The notes under the pieces: model-generated | Databases searched by the model: none | Seen by the model: only the letters and a program-made list of their open reading frames with translations | What the model was told of the DNA's origin: nothing | Part shown: piece after piece, positions 6,922 through 13,832 of the stretch | How positions within the stretch are numbered: position 1 is the first letter of the stretch | Layout of the letters: each line of letters begins with the position of its first letter | Made by a program: the position numbers and the translations under genes | Assembly: GCA_964564845.1 (NCBI GenBank) | Contig: CAZMCN010000018.1 | Coordinates: forward strand, 1 to 22,735 | Origin: CAYXPG01 sp964564845 | GTDB lineage: Bacteria; Planctomycetota; Phycisphaerae; Sedimentisphaerales; Anaerobacaceae | Length of the DNA stretch: 22,735 nt | Direction of reading: 5' to 3'

Positions 6922-7143
6922 ATGAGAAATTGGGGAGAGCATAAAATAGAGAAGCTAAAACTCCATTATAAACAGTTTAACACACCGAGCGACCAGATAG
7001 TAAAAGATAAAGCTCTTCTGGAGAAATTTACTTCGTGGTTCAATGCAGAATTCACCCCTAAAGAGCCATTTACCCCAAAAGAAGTAGCGGACCAACTCTT
7101 CAAACTGCGCAAGAGCGGCAAGCTTCCACGTATTAGAGGCTAA
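6922..7143 (+). CDS. Small protein homologous to the methyltransferase C-terminal domain
   Basis: A 73-residue basic protein. The ATG at 6922 is preceded by GGGAGAA at 6909-6915 with good spacing; the in-frame TTG at 6907 would bury that site. Residues 40-72 align with 293-326 of the methyltransferase encoded just upstream with one gap: FN, then PFxPK, a conserved leucine, RKSxKL, and a final arginine. I know of no named family for this domain. It could be a DNA- or protein-binding module supplied in trans, a competitor of the enzyme's own domain, or an evolutionary intermediate of domain fusion. It ends 5 nt before the lnt start codon, so it is probably translated from the same mRNA as its neighbours. 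Confidence 0.8.
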   Translation: MRNWGEHKIEKLKLHYKQFNTPSDQIVKDKALLEKFTSWFNAEFTPKEPFTPKEVADQLFKLRKSGKLPRIRG

Positions 7144-7148
7144 CCATT

Positions 7149-8873
7149 TTGAAAATTCGCAAACTATTTACGAGAGAAAAGCTACTGAGTATTTTTCTTA
7201 TGCTTATCGCCAGTGCGGTAATGCTGACGGTGATTCAGCCGCCGATAAGCCTGTCTTTTTTGGCCTGGGTTTCGCTGCTGCCTTTTATCCTTACCTGCCG
7301 GCCTGAGGCAAAACCGCTTCCCTTGGCACTTGCCGCCTACTTAGTCTCGACGTGCTACTGGCTGGGCAACCTGTACTGGATAGCGCCGGTAACCATCAGC
7401 GGCTGGCTGGCCTTCTGCCTCTACACGGCGCTGCTTTGGCCGCTGCTTGTATTTGCCCTGCGCTTCTGCAGAGCGAAAAATATACCCTTATTTCTCGCTG
7501 TACCCGTCTTATTTGTCGCCGCCGAACGACTACAGGGCCTTTTCCTCGGTGGCTTCTTCTGGCGGTTTCTGGCGCACAGCCAGTTCGCCAATATCACACT
7601 CATCCAGATTGCCGACACCTTTGGCGCCGCAGGAGTCTCGTTCCTCGTTGCAATGGTCAATGGACTAATAGCCGAACTATTCATTGCCGCCCGCGGCAAA
7701 ACCATCTTCCGGACCACTCAACTGTTAAAAATTGCTCTGGTATGTGCTGCACTGGCCGCAACTATCGCCTATGGACGATGGAGAATAAAGCAATCGGACA
7801 AGTACATCAAAGATGGCCCTCTGGTTGCTTCATTACAATCCAACGTCCCTCAGTCGGTTAAGCAATCGTTTCAGGCCTCTGACGTAATACTTGAACAGTT
7901 GCTGGCCAAAAGTAAAGCTGCCGCCGGCGCCGGAGCCGAGCTAATCGTCTGGCCGGAGACTATGGTACAGGCCACGTTAGACAAAAGGGTATTAAACCTG
8001 CTCTCCCCGGACTTTCATTGCAAAACTGTCGATGAAATTCTCAGTGACCATTCCCAAAAAACCGCTTTTGTACTTGTAGGGGCCTATGGCGGCACAGTCG
8101 AGTTGCAGGCCGATTTGACTTTTCTTTCAACTCAAAGACATAATTCAGCGTTTCTCTATCGGCCTGATGGTACGCAGGCGGAAGCTCAATACAACAAGAT
8201 TCACCTGGTTCCTTTCGGCGAAGTCGTGCCGTTTAAGAAAAGCAGCCCTTTTCTTTACAATCTCCTGATGAAATTTACTCCTTATGATTATGATTATTCG
8301 CTCGATGCCGGCACTGAATACACCATTTTTGAAATGACCGCCCCTGGGACCAACGAACCCGCATACAGATTCAGCGTGATGATTTGTTATGAAGATGCCG
8401 TACCTGCGATTGCACGAAGATTTGCAGTGGAGACCAAAGGCCTAAAACGCATCGACTGGCTCGTCAATATAAGTAATGACGGCTGGTTTGTGCGATTCAA
8501 AGATGATTCTAAGGAAGTTTTCCCAAGCACGGAACTGCCTCAGCACGCTGCTGTTTGTGTTTTTAGGGCAGTCGAAAACCGCCTTGCAATCTTACGCAGT
8601 GTAAATACCGGCATCAGTTGTCTCATTGATTCGTCCGGACGCATAAGGGACGGCTTTATCGCAGCAAGCAGCGATTTCCCCTACAAAGCATTGGACCGCA
8701 AAGGCGTAGCCGGCTGGTTTCTCGACAGGGTCCCAATAGATAAAAGAACTACTTTTTTCAGCAAATACGGCCAATGGCTCGATTTTTGTTGTCTTGCCTG
8801 CCTTTTTTTGACCATAATCCTGTCGCTTCTGGAACGTTTTGGCCGAAGAAAAAATAAAAGGACTGACAAATGA
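7149..8873 (+). CDS. lnt: Apolipoprotein N-acyltransferase
   Basis: A 574-residue inner-membrane enzyme that adds the third acyl chain to the N-terminal cysteine of lipoproteins. Several membrane spans fill the first 205 residues, followed by a periplasmic nitrilase-like domain and a C-terminal span at about 545-560. The catalytic triad is visible: E270 in LIVWPET, K350 in YNKIHLVPFGE, and C413 in VMICYED. The chosen start is TTG at 7149, with AGAGG about 10 nt upstream; an internal ATG at 7200 would remove part of the first hydrophobic segment. The stop overlaps the start of the next lipoprotein gene (ATGA). Two lipoprotein genes in the window (4487 and 8870) are natural substrates. Its presence supports a diderm cell envelope. 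Confidence 0.96.
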   Translation: MKIRKLFTREKLLSIFLMLIASAVMLTVIQPPISLSFLAWVSLLPFILTCRPEAKPLPLALAAYLVSTCYWLGNLYWIAPVTISGWLAFCLYTALLWPLLVFALRFCRAKNIPLFLAVPVLFVAAERLQGLFLGGFFWRFLAHSQFANITLIQIADTFGAAGVSFLVAMVNGLIAELFIAARGKTIFRTTQLLKIALVCAALAATIAYGRWRIKQSDKYIKDGPLVASLQSNVPQSVKQSFQASDVILEQLLAKSKAAAGAGAELIVWPETMVQATLDKRVLNLLSPDFHCKTVDEILSDHSQKTAFVLVGAYGGTVELQADLTFLSTQRHNSAFLYRPDGTQAEAQYNKIHLVPFGEVVPFKKSSPFLYNLLMKFTPYDYDYSLDAGTEYTIFEMTAPGTNEPAYRFSVMICYEDAVPAIARRFAVETKGLKRIDWLVNISNDGWFVRFKDDSKEVFPSTELPQHAAVCVFRAVENRLAILRSVNTGISCLIDSSGRIRDGFIAASSDFPYKALDRKGVAGWFLDRVPIDKRTTFFSKYGQWLDFCCLACLFLTIILSLLERFGRRKNKRTDK

Positions 8874-9886
8874 AAAAAATGTTTACAAAAATTGTTCATT
8901 TTTTATTGTTCATTGTTTATTGTTTATTGTTGTTTGTTTTTGGTTGTGGCGACTCATTACAAAAAACTCCGGGCCCCGACACTGCCTTTGTCGCATCCCT
9001 TAGAGACCAGGCCGTCAATATCGTCCTGCAGGGACTTGCCGACCATGACCCGCGCGTCAGGGTTACTGCTATAGAAGTTGTTGCCGTTACCAGAGAGGTC
9101 AAATTAATGCCCAAAGTTCAGCAATTGCTGAATGATAATTTTGTGCCGGTCAGATTTGCCGCCTCTTTGGCTGTGGGCGACACAAAGTACCATCCTGCCG
9201 AAACCTTAGTAGAGGAGTTGTTAGGCGATGGCAATGAAAATGTCCGAATTGCCGCCGCTTATGCAATTGCCCAACTCGGCTCGATGGAGGGATTCGATGT
9301 GCTTCAAACAGCGGCAACCAGTACCGACCATCTTCTCAGAGCTAATGCCGTTTTGCTGCTGGGCAAAACCGGAAATAAGCAGGCACTCAACCTATTGTAT
9401 TGGGTCCTTGAGGACAAAGATTCGGATTACAGGACCAGATTACAGGCTGCAGAAGCCATTGCAGAGCTCGGTGATGAGAGAATATATCAAAAGTTATGGG
9501 CAATTCTGATTAGTGCTTACGCCGATGACAGGATTATGGGGGCAAGGGCAATGGGTGCCCTCGGAACCGAACAGGCCAAAAATGCCCTCATTACTATGCT
9601 CGATGATGACTTGTTGGAGGTCAGATTGGCCGCTGCCGCTCAACTCGGAAGGCTTGGCTCATTGGCCGGCGAGCCTGAGGTTCTCGATGTTTTTAATAAA
9701 AATCTTACAAATGACCTCGACAAAATGGACGACATCGAACGAGTAAATGTCCTCACTGCAACGGCAATTGGTCGGATTGGCTCAGCAAAGCTTACCAGGT
9801 TTCTGCCACGACTGTTGCAAAATGAGTCCAAATTTGTCCGTCTTGCCGCTGCAAGGGCTGTTTTACTCTGTTTGATGAAGAAATAA
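8870..9886 (+). CDS. HEAT-repeat lipoprotein
   Basis: A 338-residue protein with a 25-residue hydrophobic signal ending in lipobox FVFGC (Cys26). The rest is made almost entirely of HEAT/PBS-lyase-like helical repeats: recurrent units of the DxxxxVRxxAAxALxxLG type from about residue 45 to the end, for example VRVTAIEVV, VRFAASLAVGD, VRIAAAYAIAQLG and VRLAAARAV. Such solenoids usually bind proteins; no enzyme motif is present. The ATG overlaps the lnt stop by 4 nt and is served by AAAAGGA inside the end of lnt, so it is probably coupled to lnt. The signal-peptide DNA (8891-8932) is a string of TTGTTTATTG-like repeats. Specific role unknown. Confidence 0.88.
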   Translation: MKKMFTKIVHFLLFIVYCLLLFVFGCGDSLQKTPGPDTAFVASLRDQAVNIVLQGLADHDPRVRVTAIEVVAVTREVKLMPKVQQLLNDNFVPVRFAASLAVGDTKYHPAETLVEELLGDGNENVRIAAAYAIAQLGSMEGFDVLQTAATSTDHLLRANAVLLLGKTGNKQALNLLYWVLEDKDSDYRTRLQAAEAIAELGDERIYQKLWAILISAYADDRIMGARAMGALGTEQAKNALITMLDDDLLEVRLAAAAQLGRLGSLAGEPEVLDVFNKNLTNDLDKMDDIERVNVLTATAIGRIGSAKLTRFLPRLLQNESKFVRLAAARAVLLCLMKK

Positions 9887-9888
9887 TT

Positions 9889-9956
9889 TACCCCAAATAC
9901 CCCCTCTGCACTCCTTTATTGACCGCTTTCATTATCCATTTAATTTGGGGTATTTG
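9889..9956. repeat. Interlocking inverted repeats after the HEAT gene
   Basis: Two different perfect 10-bp pairings share the same arms. TACCCCAAAT (9889-9898) pairs with ATTTGGGGTA (9943-9952), and CAAATACCCC (9894-9903) pairs with GGGGTATTTG (9947-9956). The loop is about 43-44 nt. There is no T-run, so this is not a classical terminator. It ends 11 nt before a -35 box, so it could instead be an operator or a dyad affecting the downstream promoter. Confidence 0.6.
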
Positions 9957-9967
9957 CTAAAAATAAC

Positions 9968-9996
9968 TTGACCTTTTCCTCTCAAAAGCTTAAAAT
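9968..9996 (+). promoter_or_regulatory. Sigma70-type promoter for the cell-shape cluster
   Basis: TTGACC at 9968-9973, an ideal 17-nt spacer, and TAAAAT at 9991-9996. The predicted transcript start is near 10003, giving a 5' leader of about 77 nt before the TTG start of the coiled-coil gene at 10080. Confidence 0.7.
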
Positions 9997-10079
9997 ATGT
10001 TATTTACAGGGTGATATGGGTGATGTATAATTCGCATTGCTGATGTGAATGTGCAAATAATTAGTGAAAGGAGCTAATC

Positions 10080-10955
10080 TTGAGTACTCTTACAAAGATA
10101 TTAATAGTTTTATTGACGGTGTCCTCGATTTTCCTCTGCGGTATTGTCGTAACCTGGGTTGCAAACGCTGATAGTTACAAACAAAAATACGACAGCCAAA
10201 TCGCCCGAATAGGCAGCTTAACCGAAGAGCTTGGCAGCCTGAAAAAACAATTAAACCAGAAAATTGAAGAAAAAAGTGCTCAAAAGGCCGAACTCAGTAA
10301 CGAAATTGCCGCCCTGAAAGTAAAATCTTCTGAATTGCAGACACAGCTAAAAACCGTCGAAGCTGAAAAATCGCTTTTGCTTCAGAAAGTAAATAACTGG
10401 ACAAGTGTCATAGAGGCCTTCTCACAAACCGCCGATAATAAGGAACTCTTATTGAAAGACACTCTTGGAGAGTTGAACAGACTAAAACAGCAGCAAATCC
10501 AGTTGAAAAAAGAGCTTGATGAAACTACAGCCTTTTTGGAAGAAAAAATGGTCATAATAGCATCGCTCCAGAAGGACAAGAGACAACTGCTTGAGGAAAA
10601 AACCGATTTACAAAGGAAGTTGGACCGGCTCTTGCTGCCGAGTGGCCGAGTTGCCCCACCCGCCGCACCGGTCACCACCAGAAGAGAAAAGGCTAAACCG
10701 GCCGCTCCAATACAAACAAAAGATATCAACCTGCTGGGATTGGTAACCAGTGTGGATTTGAAAAATTCTATGGCTGGAATTTCTATCGGAGCGGCAGACG
10801 GGGTTATGAAAGATATGAAATTCCACGTCACGAGAGGCGATGAATTTATCTGCGATATTATAATCACAGAAGTTGACACGGAAGAGGCCGTCGGTGTTCT
10901 TGACCTCGTTGTTCAGCAGCCGAGAGTCGGTGATAATGCTGCAACTAATTTGTAA
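10080..10955 (+). CDS. Membrane-anchored coiled-coil protein with an MreC-like beta-domain, upstream of mreB
   Basis: A 291-residue protein. It has one membrane span (about 5-27), a long coiled coil (about 33-186), a Pro/Ala-rich linker (187-213) and a C-terminal beta domain (about 218-288). The beta domain has the pattern GLVTSVDL...ISIGAADGV...VTEVDTEEAVG...VGD, which recalls the repeated beta modules of MreC. The TTG at 10080 is a convincing start because GGAG (10070-10073) lies 6 nt upstream and a good promoter precedes it. Its position just ahead of mreB suggests a scaffold role in the elongation machinery, but this is inferred from context and architecture; I cannot assign a named family. 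Confidence 0.82.
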   Translation: MSTLTKILIVLLTVSSIFLCGIVVTWVANADSYKQKYDSQIARIGSLTEELGSLKKQLNQKIEEKSAQKAELSNEIAALKVKSSELQTQLKTVEAEKSLLLQKVNNWTSVIEAFSQTADNKELLLKDTLGELNRLKQQQIQLKKELDETTAFLEEKMVIIASLQKDKRQLLEEKTDLQRKLDRLLLPSGRVAPPAAPVTTRREKAKPAAPIQTKDINLLGLVTSVDLKNSMAGISIGAADGVMKDMKFHVTRGDEFICDIIITEVDTEEAVGVLDLVVQQPRVGDNAATNL

Positions 10956-10997
10956 TCTTGTAACTGTTAATAACTCAATAAAGCTCAAAAACAATAA

Positions 10998-11024
10998 TTG
11001 ACAGAAAATAGTCAATAATAAAAT
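10998..11024 (+). promoter_or_regulatory. Possible promoter for the 52-residue membrane protein gene
   Basis: A perfect TTGACA at 10998-11003 is followed 15 nt later by TAAAAT (11019-11024), or 17 nt later by the weaker AAATAT (11021-11026). The gene start is at 11040. The -35 box lies in a TTGACA/GTCAATA repeat like those near 11205 and 21190. Confidence 0.4.
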
Positions 11025-11039
11025 ATATGAGGTTGACAT

Positions 11040-11198
11040 ATGAGTCCTGGCGTGCAAATTCGCGGTTTGAAGTTTTCTGCTCCGGATAACATTTATACGG
11101 TTATTCTCGCACTGGCTTTTGGTATTGTTCTCGCTACTGCAGCATTTGTCGCCTATAAATGCTATTTTCAGTTCGGCACTTTATTTAATATTCCGTAG
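11040..11198 (+). CDS. 52-residue single-span membrane protein between the coiled-coil gene and mreB
   Basis: A short reading frame, ATG at 11040 to TAG at 11196-11198. GAGG lies about 7 nt ahead of the ATG and a TTGACA promoter box lies upstream, which is why I call it despite its size. The protein begins MSPGVQIRGLKFSAPDN, then has one hydrophobic span (about residues 18-42) rich in alanine, valine and leucine, and a short aromatic tail ending FGTLFNIP. No known family is recognised. Its place between two probable cell-shape genes and the good translation signals suggest a small membrane factor of the MreB system (inference). Confidence 0.65.
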   Translation: MSPGVQIRGLKFSAPDNIYTVILALAFGIVLATAAFVAYKCYFQFGTLFNIP

Positions 11199-11209
11199 CC
11201 AATTGACTG

Positions 11210-11237
11210 TTGACAATTATATTTTTTATTGTATAAG
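11210..11237 (+). promoter_or_regulatory. Strong sigma70-type promoter of mreB
   Basis: A consensus TTGACA at 11210-11215, a 16-nt spacer, and TATAAG at 11232-11237. The expected transcript start is near 11244, 30 nt before the GTG start of mreB. It gives mreB its own promoter within the cluster. Confidence 0.75.
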
Positions 11238-11273
11238 AGTAGAGTCAATTGAAATCTCAGAAGGGATTCGAAA

Positions 11274-12329
11274 GTGCTGCTGGATACAATCTTAGGTTGG
11301 TTTAGCATGGATATGGGTATCGACCTGGGTACGTGTACGACCCTGGTTTGTGTCCGCGGTAAAGGGATTGTCCTTAATGAACCTTCCGTTGTTGCGGTCC
11401 GCAAAGGAACCAACATTGTCCTGAACAACGGCGAAGCTGTCGGTATGGTCGCCCGAGAGATGCTCGGTAAAACACCCGGCTCGATTAGTGCTATCAGGCC
11501 TCTAAAGGATGGCGTAATCAGCGATTTTGAAATCACCGAGGCTATGCTCGGATATTTTATCAGAAAGGTGCACGGCAGAGGGGGTCTGGTCAGGCCAAGG
11601 GTGGTTATTGCCGTCCCCAGCGGAATAACCGCAGTCGAAAGAAGGGCTGTTATTGATAGTGCCGAACGGGCCGGCGCTCGAAAAGTTTATCTCGTCGATG
11701 AGCCTATGGCTGCGGGAATCGGCGCCGGACTACCTATAACAGACCCAACCGCTTCCATGATTGTCGATATCGGCGGCGGTACAACCGAAGTGGCTATTAT
11801 GAGTCTGGCCGACATCGCTACCTGCGAATCTATACGTATTGGAGGCGATGATATGGACGAGGCCATCATTAATCATCTCAAAAGAACATACAACCTCCTT
11901 ATTGGCGAAGCAAGGGCCGAAAAAGTCAAAATACAAATCGGTTCCGCCGCCCCTCTTGAAGAAGAATTGACTATGGAAGTCGCTGGAAGAGATACCATCT
12001 CGGGACTGCCAAGAAAAATTGTCATAACCAGTGAGGAAATTCGAGAAGCACTTCGTGAACCTATCGCCTCAATCATTGATACCGTTACAACTACTCTCGA
12101 AAAGGCGGAACCTGAACTCGCCGCAGACTTAATCGACAACGGAATACATATTTGCGGCGGTTCCTCTCTACTGCGGGGAATTGATACTGTACTGGCAAAT
12201 TCCACCGGTTTGAGAGTACAAAGGGTTGAAGACCCACTCAGCTCAGTAGCTCGAGGTACCAGCGTCTATTTGGAAAATCTGGAGTTGTGGAAGGATACGA
12301 TGGACCATAACGAGTACGGATGGGAATGA
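11274..12329 (+). CDS. mreB: Rod-shape-determining actin homologue MreB
   Basis: A 351-residue bacterial actin that forms membrane-associated filaments steering side-wall peptidoglycan synthesis. The nucleotide-binding motifs are present: phosphate-1 DLGTCTTLV (17-25), phosphate-2 DIGGGTTEVA (165-174) and the adenosine loop GGSSLLRGI (295-303). The N-terminal stretch LLDTILGWF is a short hydrophobic/amphipathic element suited to membrane contact. The GTG start at 11274 follows AAGGGA with 7-nt spacing. It has its own promoter and is followed by mreC after 63 nt. Length and motifs match the family closely. Confidence 0.98.
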   Translation: MLLDTILGWFSMDMGIDLGTCTTLVCVRGKGIVLNEPSVVAVRKGTNIVLNNGEAVGMVAREMLGKTPGSISAIRPLKDGVISDFEITEAMLGYFIRKVHGRGGLVRPRVVIAVPSGITAVERRAVIDSAERAGARKVYLVDEPMAAGIGAGLPITDPTASMIVDIGGGTTEVAIMSLADIATCESIRIGGDDMDEAIINHLKRTYNLLIGEARAEKVKIQIGSAAPLEEELTMEVAGRDTISGLPRKIVITSEEIREALREPIASIIDTVTTTLEKAEPELAADLIDNGIHICGGSSLLRGIDTVLANSTGLRVQRVEDPLSSVARGTSVYLENLELWKDTMDHNEYGWE

Positions 12330-12339
12330 TGGGTTATGG

Positions 12340-12392
12340 TTTATCGGTAATGTGCCGGGCGTAATACGCAGGACGCAATACGAATTACGATT
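12340..12392 (+). repeat. 'ATACGA/ATACGC'-type repeat directly before mreC
   Basis: The 63-nt mreB-mreC gap ends in a run of short repeated words (TAATACGC, GCAATACGA, ATTACGATT) that reaches the ATG of mreC. No Shine-Dalgarno sequence is left between the repeat and the start codon. Similar words occur at 1180-1242, 4497-4538 and 13810-13822. Confidence 0.55.
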
Positions 12393-13193
12393 ATGGCAAG
12401 GAAGCGTATCAAAGTCTCCAGACGTATGTTGTTCACCTGGTTTATGTTAGCAGGCTTCATCCTTCTCTTTGCTCCACAGAAATTAACAAATAAGTTCCAG
12501 TTCGCCTTTGCTCACATTTTTCGATGGCCTTTAACTATTGGAAGAAGCCTCTCAATTTTGGCCCATACTCAGCAGCCCAATGACACCATCTTCAGACGAA
12601 GAGAATCTCAGTACCAGAATTATATTGCCACACTTGAAGAGCAGTTACGTCAAAAGCATCAAATACTCGAGGAAGTTACCGGCCTGCGACAAAGATTTCC
12701 GCTCGAGGGCGCAAAATTAGTCCCTGCAAACGTCGCCACCGCTTTTCTTGACAGCTCACGCAGCGAGCTCATTATCAACCGTGGCAAAAACGACGGACTG
12801 GCTGAAGGACAGTTCGTCCTTGGCGACAATGGCGTCATCGGAACTATTTCCCGCGTTGATTCACGCAACGCACAGGTCAGGTTGATTACCGACCCTGCTT
12901 CCGGAATAGAGGTAAAAATTGACCAATTAAATTTGCGTAGAATAATGCAGGGGGCCGGCTCAAATTACGCCAGAATAACAAATATCTCCACCGAGCACAA
13001 AGTAAAGACCGGTTCCAGAGTCTTTGCGCTAAAAAAGCCCGGCCTGCTCGATACCCCTATTGTTACTGCAACCATAACCCAATGCAAACCTGACGACCAG
13101 AACCCCCTCGTTTGGGATATAACTGTCGAGCCGGTATGTAACCTGGAAACAATAAGCAATGTGGCCGTGATTATAATGAATCCACAAAAATAG
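12393..13193 (+). CDS. mreC: Rod-shape-determining protein MreC
   Basis: A 266-residue bitopic membrane protein that links MreB to PBP2 in the elongation complex. It has one membrane span at about residues 10-27, a coiled coil at about 68-100, and the double beta-barrel MreC domain after about 105. Conserved-looking stretches include VATAFLDSSRSELIINRGKNDG and DNGVIGTISRV with VRLITDPASGIEV. The ATG at 12393 is the natural start, but no ribosome-binding site is visible because a short repeat abuts it. It lies between mreB and mreD in the standard order. Confidence 0.96.
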   Translation: MARKRIKVSRRMLFTWFMLAGFILLFAPQKLTNKFQFAFAHIFRWPLTIGRSLSILAHTQQPNDTIFRRRESQYQNYIATLEEQLRQKHQILEEVTGLRQRFPLEGAKLVPANVATAFLDSSRSELIINRGKNDGLAEGQFVLGDNGVIGTISRVDSRNAQVRLITDPASGIEVKIDQLNLRRIMQGAGSNYARITNISTEHKVKTGSRVFALKKPGLLDTPIVTATITQCKPDDQNPLVWDITVEPVCNLETISNVAVIIMNPQK

Positions 13194-13284
13194 GGCAGTG
13201 TGGCAATTTTGCAAACTACGCCGCTTGAGCTTGGTTTCATCTCTGATTGGTGTGGGGCAAAAAGGCACCTGCCGGGAATAAAAA

Positions 13285-13767
13285 ATGCGATGGTTTCGGT
13301 TTGCAATCTTAATCATTTTGGCTGCCGTGCTCCAGGCCGGTTTCCTGGCTCGCTGGAATATCAGACCGGATTTGCTGTTAATACTTTTGGTTTTTTTTGC
13401 CGTCCACTCCAGCACCACCGAGGCGATTATAACCTCTTTCGTGATAGGTTTCGCCGCTGACTTAATCGGCTCTTCTATGGGCCCGCAGATAATCAGCTTC
13501 GGTCTCTTTGGAACCCTGCTGGCTTACCTTCACCGCCTCATCGCTATCCGAAAAGTGCCGTACCAGACCGCTGCCATATTTATCGTAGGAATTCTTGCCG
13601 CTCTGCTGGCATATCTCTTAAGTCGCCTAATCTCTCAGCCGCACATTCAAAATGCTTACGCACTCATTTTTGCAACTTCTTTGTATTCAGCCGTCGTAGG
13701 ACCTTTTTTATTCTTGCCTTCTGCCTGGTGGATGCGTATAAAAACACAACGTTTCAGCAGGCACTGA
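13285..13767 (+). CDS. mreD: Rod-shape-determining protein MreD
   Basis: A 160-residue, very hydrophobic inner-membrane protein with about five predicted spans. It shows typical MreD features: an N-terminal LAAVLQAGFLARWNIRPDLL segment and the central GFAADLIGSSMGPQ motif (polar residues inside a glycine-rich span). The ATG follows GGGAA about 8 nt upstream. It lies 91 nt after mreC and about 65 nt before the preferred start of mrdA. Gene order mreB-mreC-mreD-mrdA is the standard one. Confidence 0.94.
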   Translation: MRWFRFAILIILAAVLQAGFLARWNIRPDLLLILLVFFAVHSSTTEAIITSFVIGFAADLIGSSMGPQIISFGLFGTLLAYLHRLIAIRKVPYQTAAIFIVGILAALLAYLLSRLISQPHIQNAYALIFATSLYSAVVGPFLFLPSAWWMRIKTQRFSRH

Positions 13768-13809
13768 ATTGGTATCTCGATAATCACAAAGTACCCTTAA
13801 AATGGAATC

Positions 13810-13822
13810 CGAAATACGAAAT
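13810..13822 (+). repeat. 'AATACGAAATAC' repeat ahead of mrdA
   Basis: The spacer between mreD and the preferred mrdA start contains tandem AATACG/AAATAC words, the same type of short repeat seen before mreC and in the tRNA-Gly leader. It suggests that the reading frame upstream of 13833 is spacer rather than protein. Confidence 0.45.
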
Positions 13823-13832
13823 ACCAACTGCG

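Noticed and set aside
13200..13460. 86-codon plus-strand frame across the mreC-mreD gap
   Set aside because: Overlaps mreD in another frame, whose hydrophobic product is clearly MreD; no independent support.
13728..13832. 35-residue N-terminal extension of PBP2
   Set aside because: It would overlap the end of mreD, crosses a short intergenic-type repeat, and adds a leader not seen in the family; the ATG at 13833 leads directly into the membrane span.
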